A stretch of 64,000 bases of DNA, from assembly GCF_001649575.2 (NCBI RefSeq), contig NC_051438.1:7956424-8020423 (forward strand). Direction: 5' to 3'. Shown here piece by piece: positions 63,561 to 64,000 of the stretch. The notes under the pieces are model-generated. The model did not search any database. It was not told the DNA's origin and saw only the letters and a program-made list of their open reading frames with translations. Positions within the stretch are counted from its first letter, which is position 1, and each line of letters begins with the position of its first letter. The stretch comes from Kryptolebias marmoratus (Eukaryota > Chordata > Actinopteri > Cyprinodontiformes > Rivulidae). The translations under genes were made by a program, and so were the position numbers.

Positions 63561-64000
63561 ATTTCAAGATTCGTTCTGACAAGAGTCTGGGTTTCTTGAA
63601 TCTGCAAATCCCCCCTGCCATATCCCTGCTGTAAGAATCCTCCCTCCTATACACTTCAACTGTAAAAGCACACTAGGTGCATAATCATGCTAATTTTGCA
63701 CACTAGGTGACAAAACAATTCACCTGGCGCCACCCCTTCAGTGTCCAGAGCTTTTAGTATATTTGTGTGTGCTCAAACTCAGCCTGGATGAGTATTCATC
63801 ATGTTAATTGGAACTTTAAAAATTCATCACGTCCTCACTTGTGTTTACATAACCTTCCATGCAGTCTATATCTATCACATGTTTGCATTGCTGTAATAAA
63901 AAGGAGAAAATCGATTGTGAATTTTTTAGTCTGTAGACTAGTTTGTCTCAGAGTTATCAGCTGCTCAAGCTCGTCAGAAAATAATGAGTGTTCAGGATTG

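Larger units (their letters stand above)
60989..64000 (+). other. pigg intron after the last exon found (incomplete)
   Basis: Begins GTAAGT at 60989. It holds a CpG-rich stretch with an octamer motif (61075-61135), a MITE variant (61726-61945), a GATAGTTCAGAT repeat (61955-62500), a minus-strand LINE tail (62700-63290) and a GTAGCTGAG repeat (63300-63560). No further pigg exon was recognised to 64000; 61140-61720 and 63560-64000 show nothing recognised. Confidence 0.7.

Noticed and set aside
1..64000. A previously undescribed multi-gene system
   Set aside because: Both strands were read for clustered genes or unusual arrays; everything coding outside pigg is transposon-derived, and the window is introns of one conserved gene.

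Overview
This is vertebrate, almost certainly teleost fish, nuclear DNA. It has one intron-rich gene with canonical GT-AG splice sites, an AT-rich background, and a dense load of teleost-type mobile elements (several Tc1/mariner families, hAT elements and an hAT-type MITE, an RTE-like LINE, tRNA-type SINE-like repeats, a probable solo LTR). I cannot name the species. There are no bacterial, phage or CRISPR-type features.

The only protein-coding gene I can support is pigg, for GPI ethanolamine phosphate transferase 2 (GPI-anchor biosynthesis in the ER membrane), on the + strand. Eight consecutive internal coding exons are present: 13294-13503, 16319-16507, 24446-24584, 31090-31302, 41655-41872, 43722-44006, 54640-55043 and 60797-60988. 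Their phases join without a break (1850 nt, about 617 codons). The first exons, about 120 residues by comparison with human PIGG and including the catalytic threonine region, are not found in the first 13.3 kb and must lie upstream. The last exons, carrying the C-terminal membrane segments, lie downstream. The window is therefore the middle of one gene and nearly all of it is intron.

Layout. 1-13293 is the upstream intron, with a decayed minus-strand Tc1 at the left edge, a Tc1 carrying a nested MITE and an internal inversion (7.8-9.0 kb), another minus-strand Tc1 (10.7-11.7 kb) and a LINE tail (12.5 kb). The 13.5-16.3 kb intron is almost filled by one Tc1 family inserted inside another. The 16.5-24.4 kb intron holds a split Tc1/Tc3-like element with a 1.4 kb unidentified insertion and a MITE. 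The 24.6-31.1 kb intron holds a Tc1 with a nested MITE. The 31.3-41.7 kb intron holds a (TA)n tract and two probable hAT elements. The 41.9-43.7 kb intron is mostly a deleted Tc1 with a foreign insertion. The 44.0-54.6 kb intron has a SINE-like copy, a 523-bp assembly gap, a MITE, and a Tc1 with a probable solo LTR in it. The 55.0-60.8 kb intron has a LINE broken by another repeat. The last 3 kb has a MITE variant and a minus-strand LINE tail.

The most informative signals are nested insertions with readable target-site duplications, an unnamed repeat family with three copies, and Tc1 ends lying about 50 bp from two pigg splice acceptors. I saw no new gene system; the interest lies in the transposon archaeology and its possible effect on pigg splicing.
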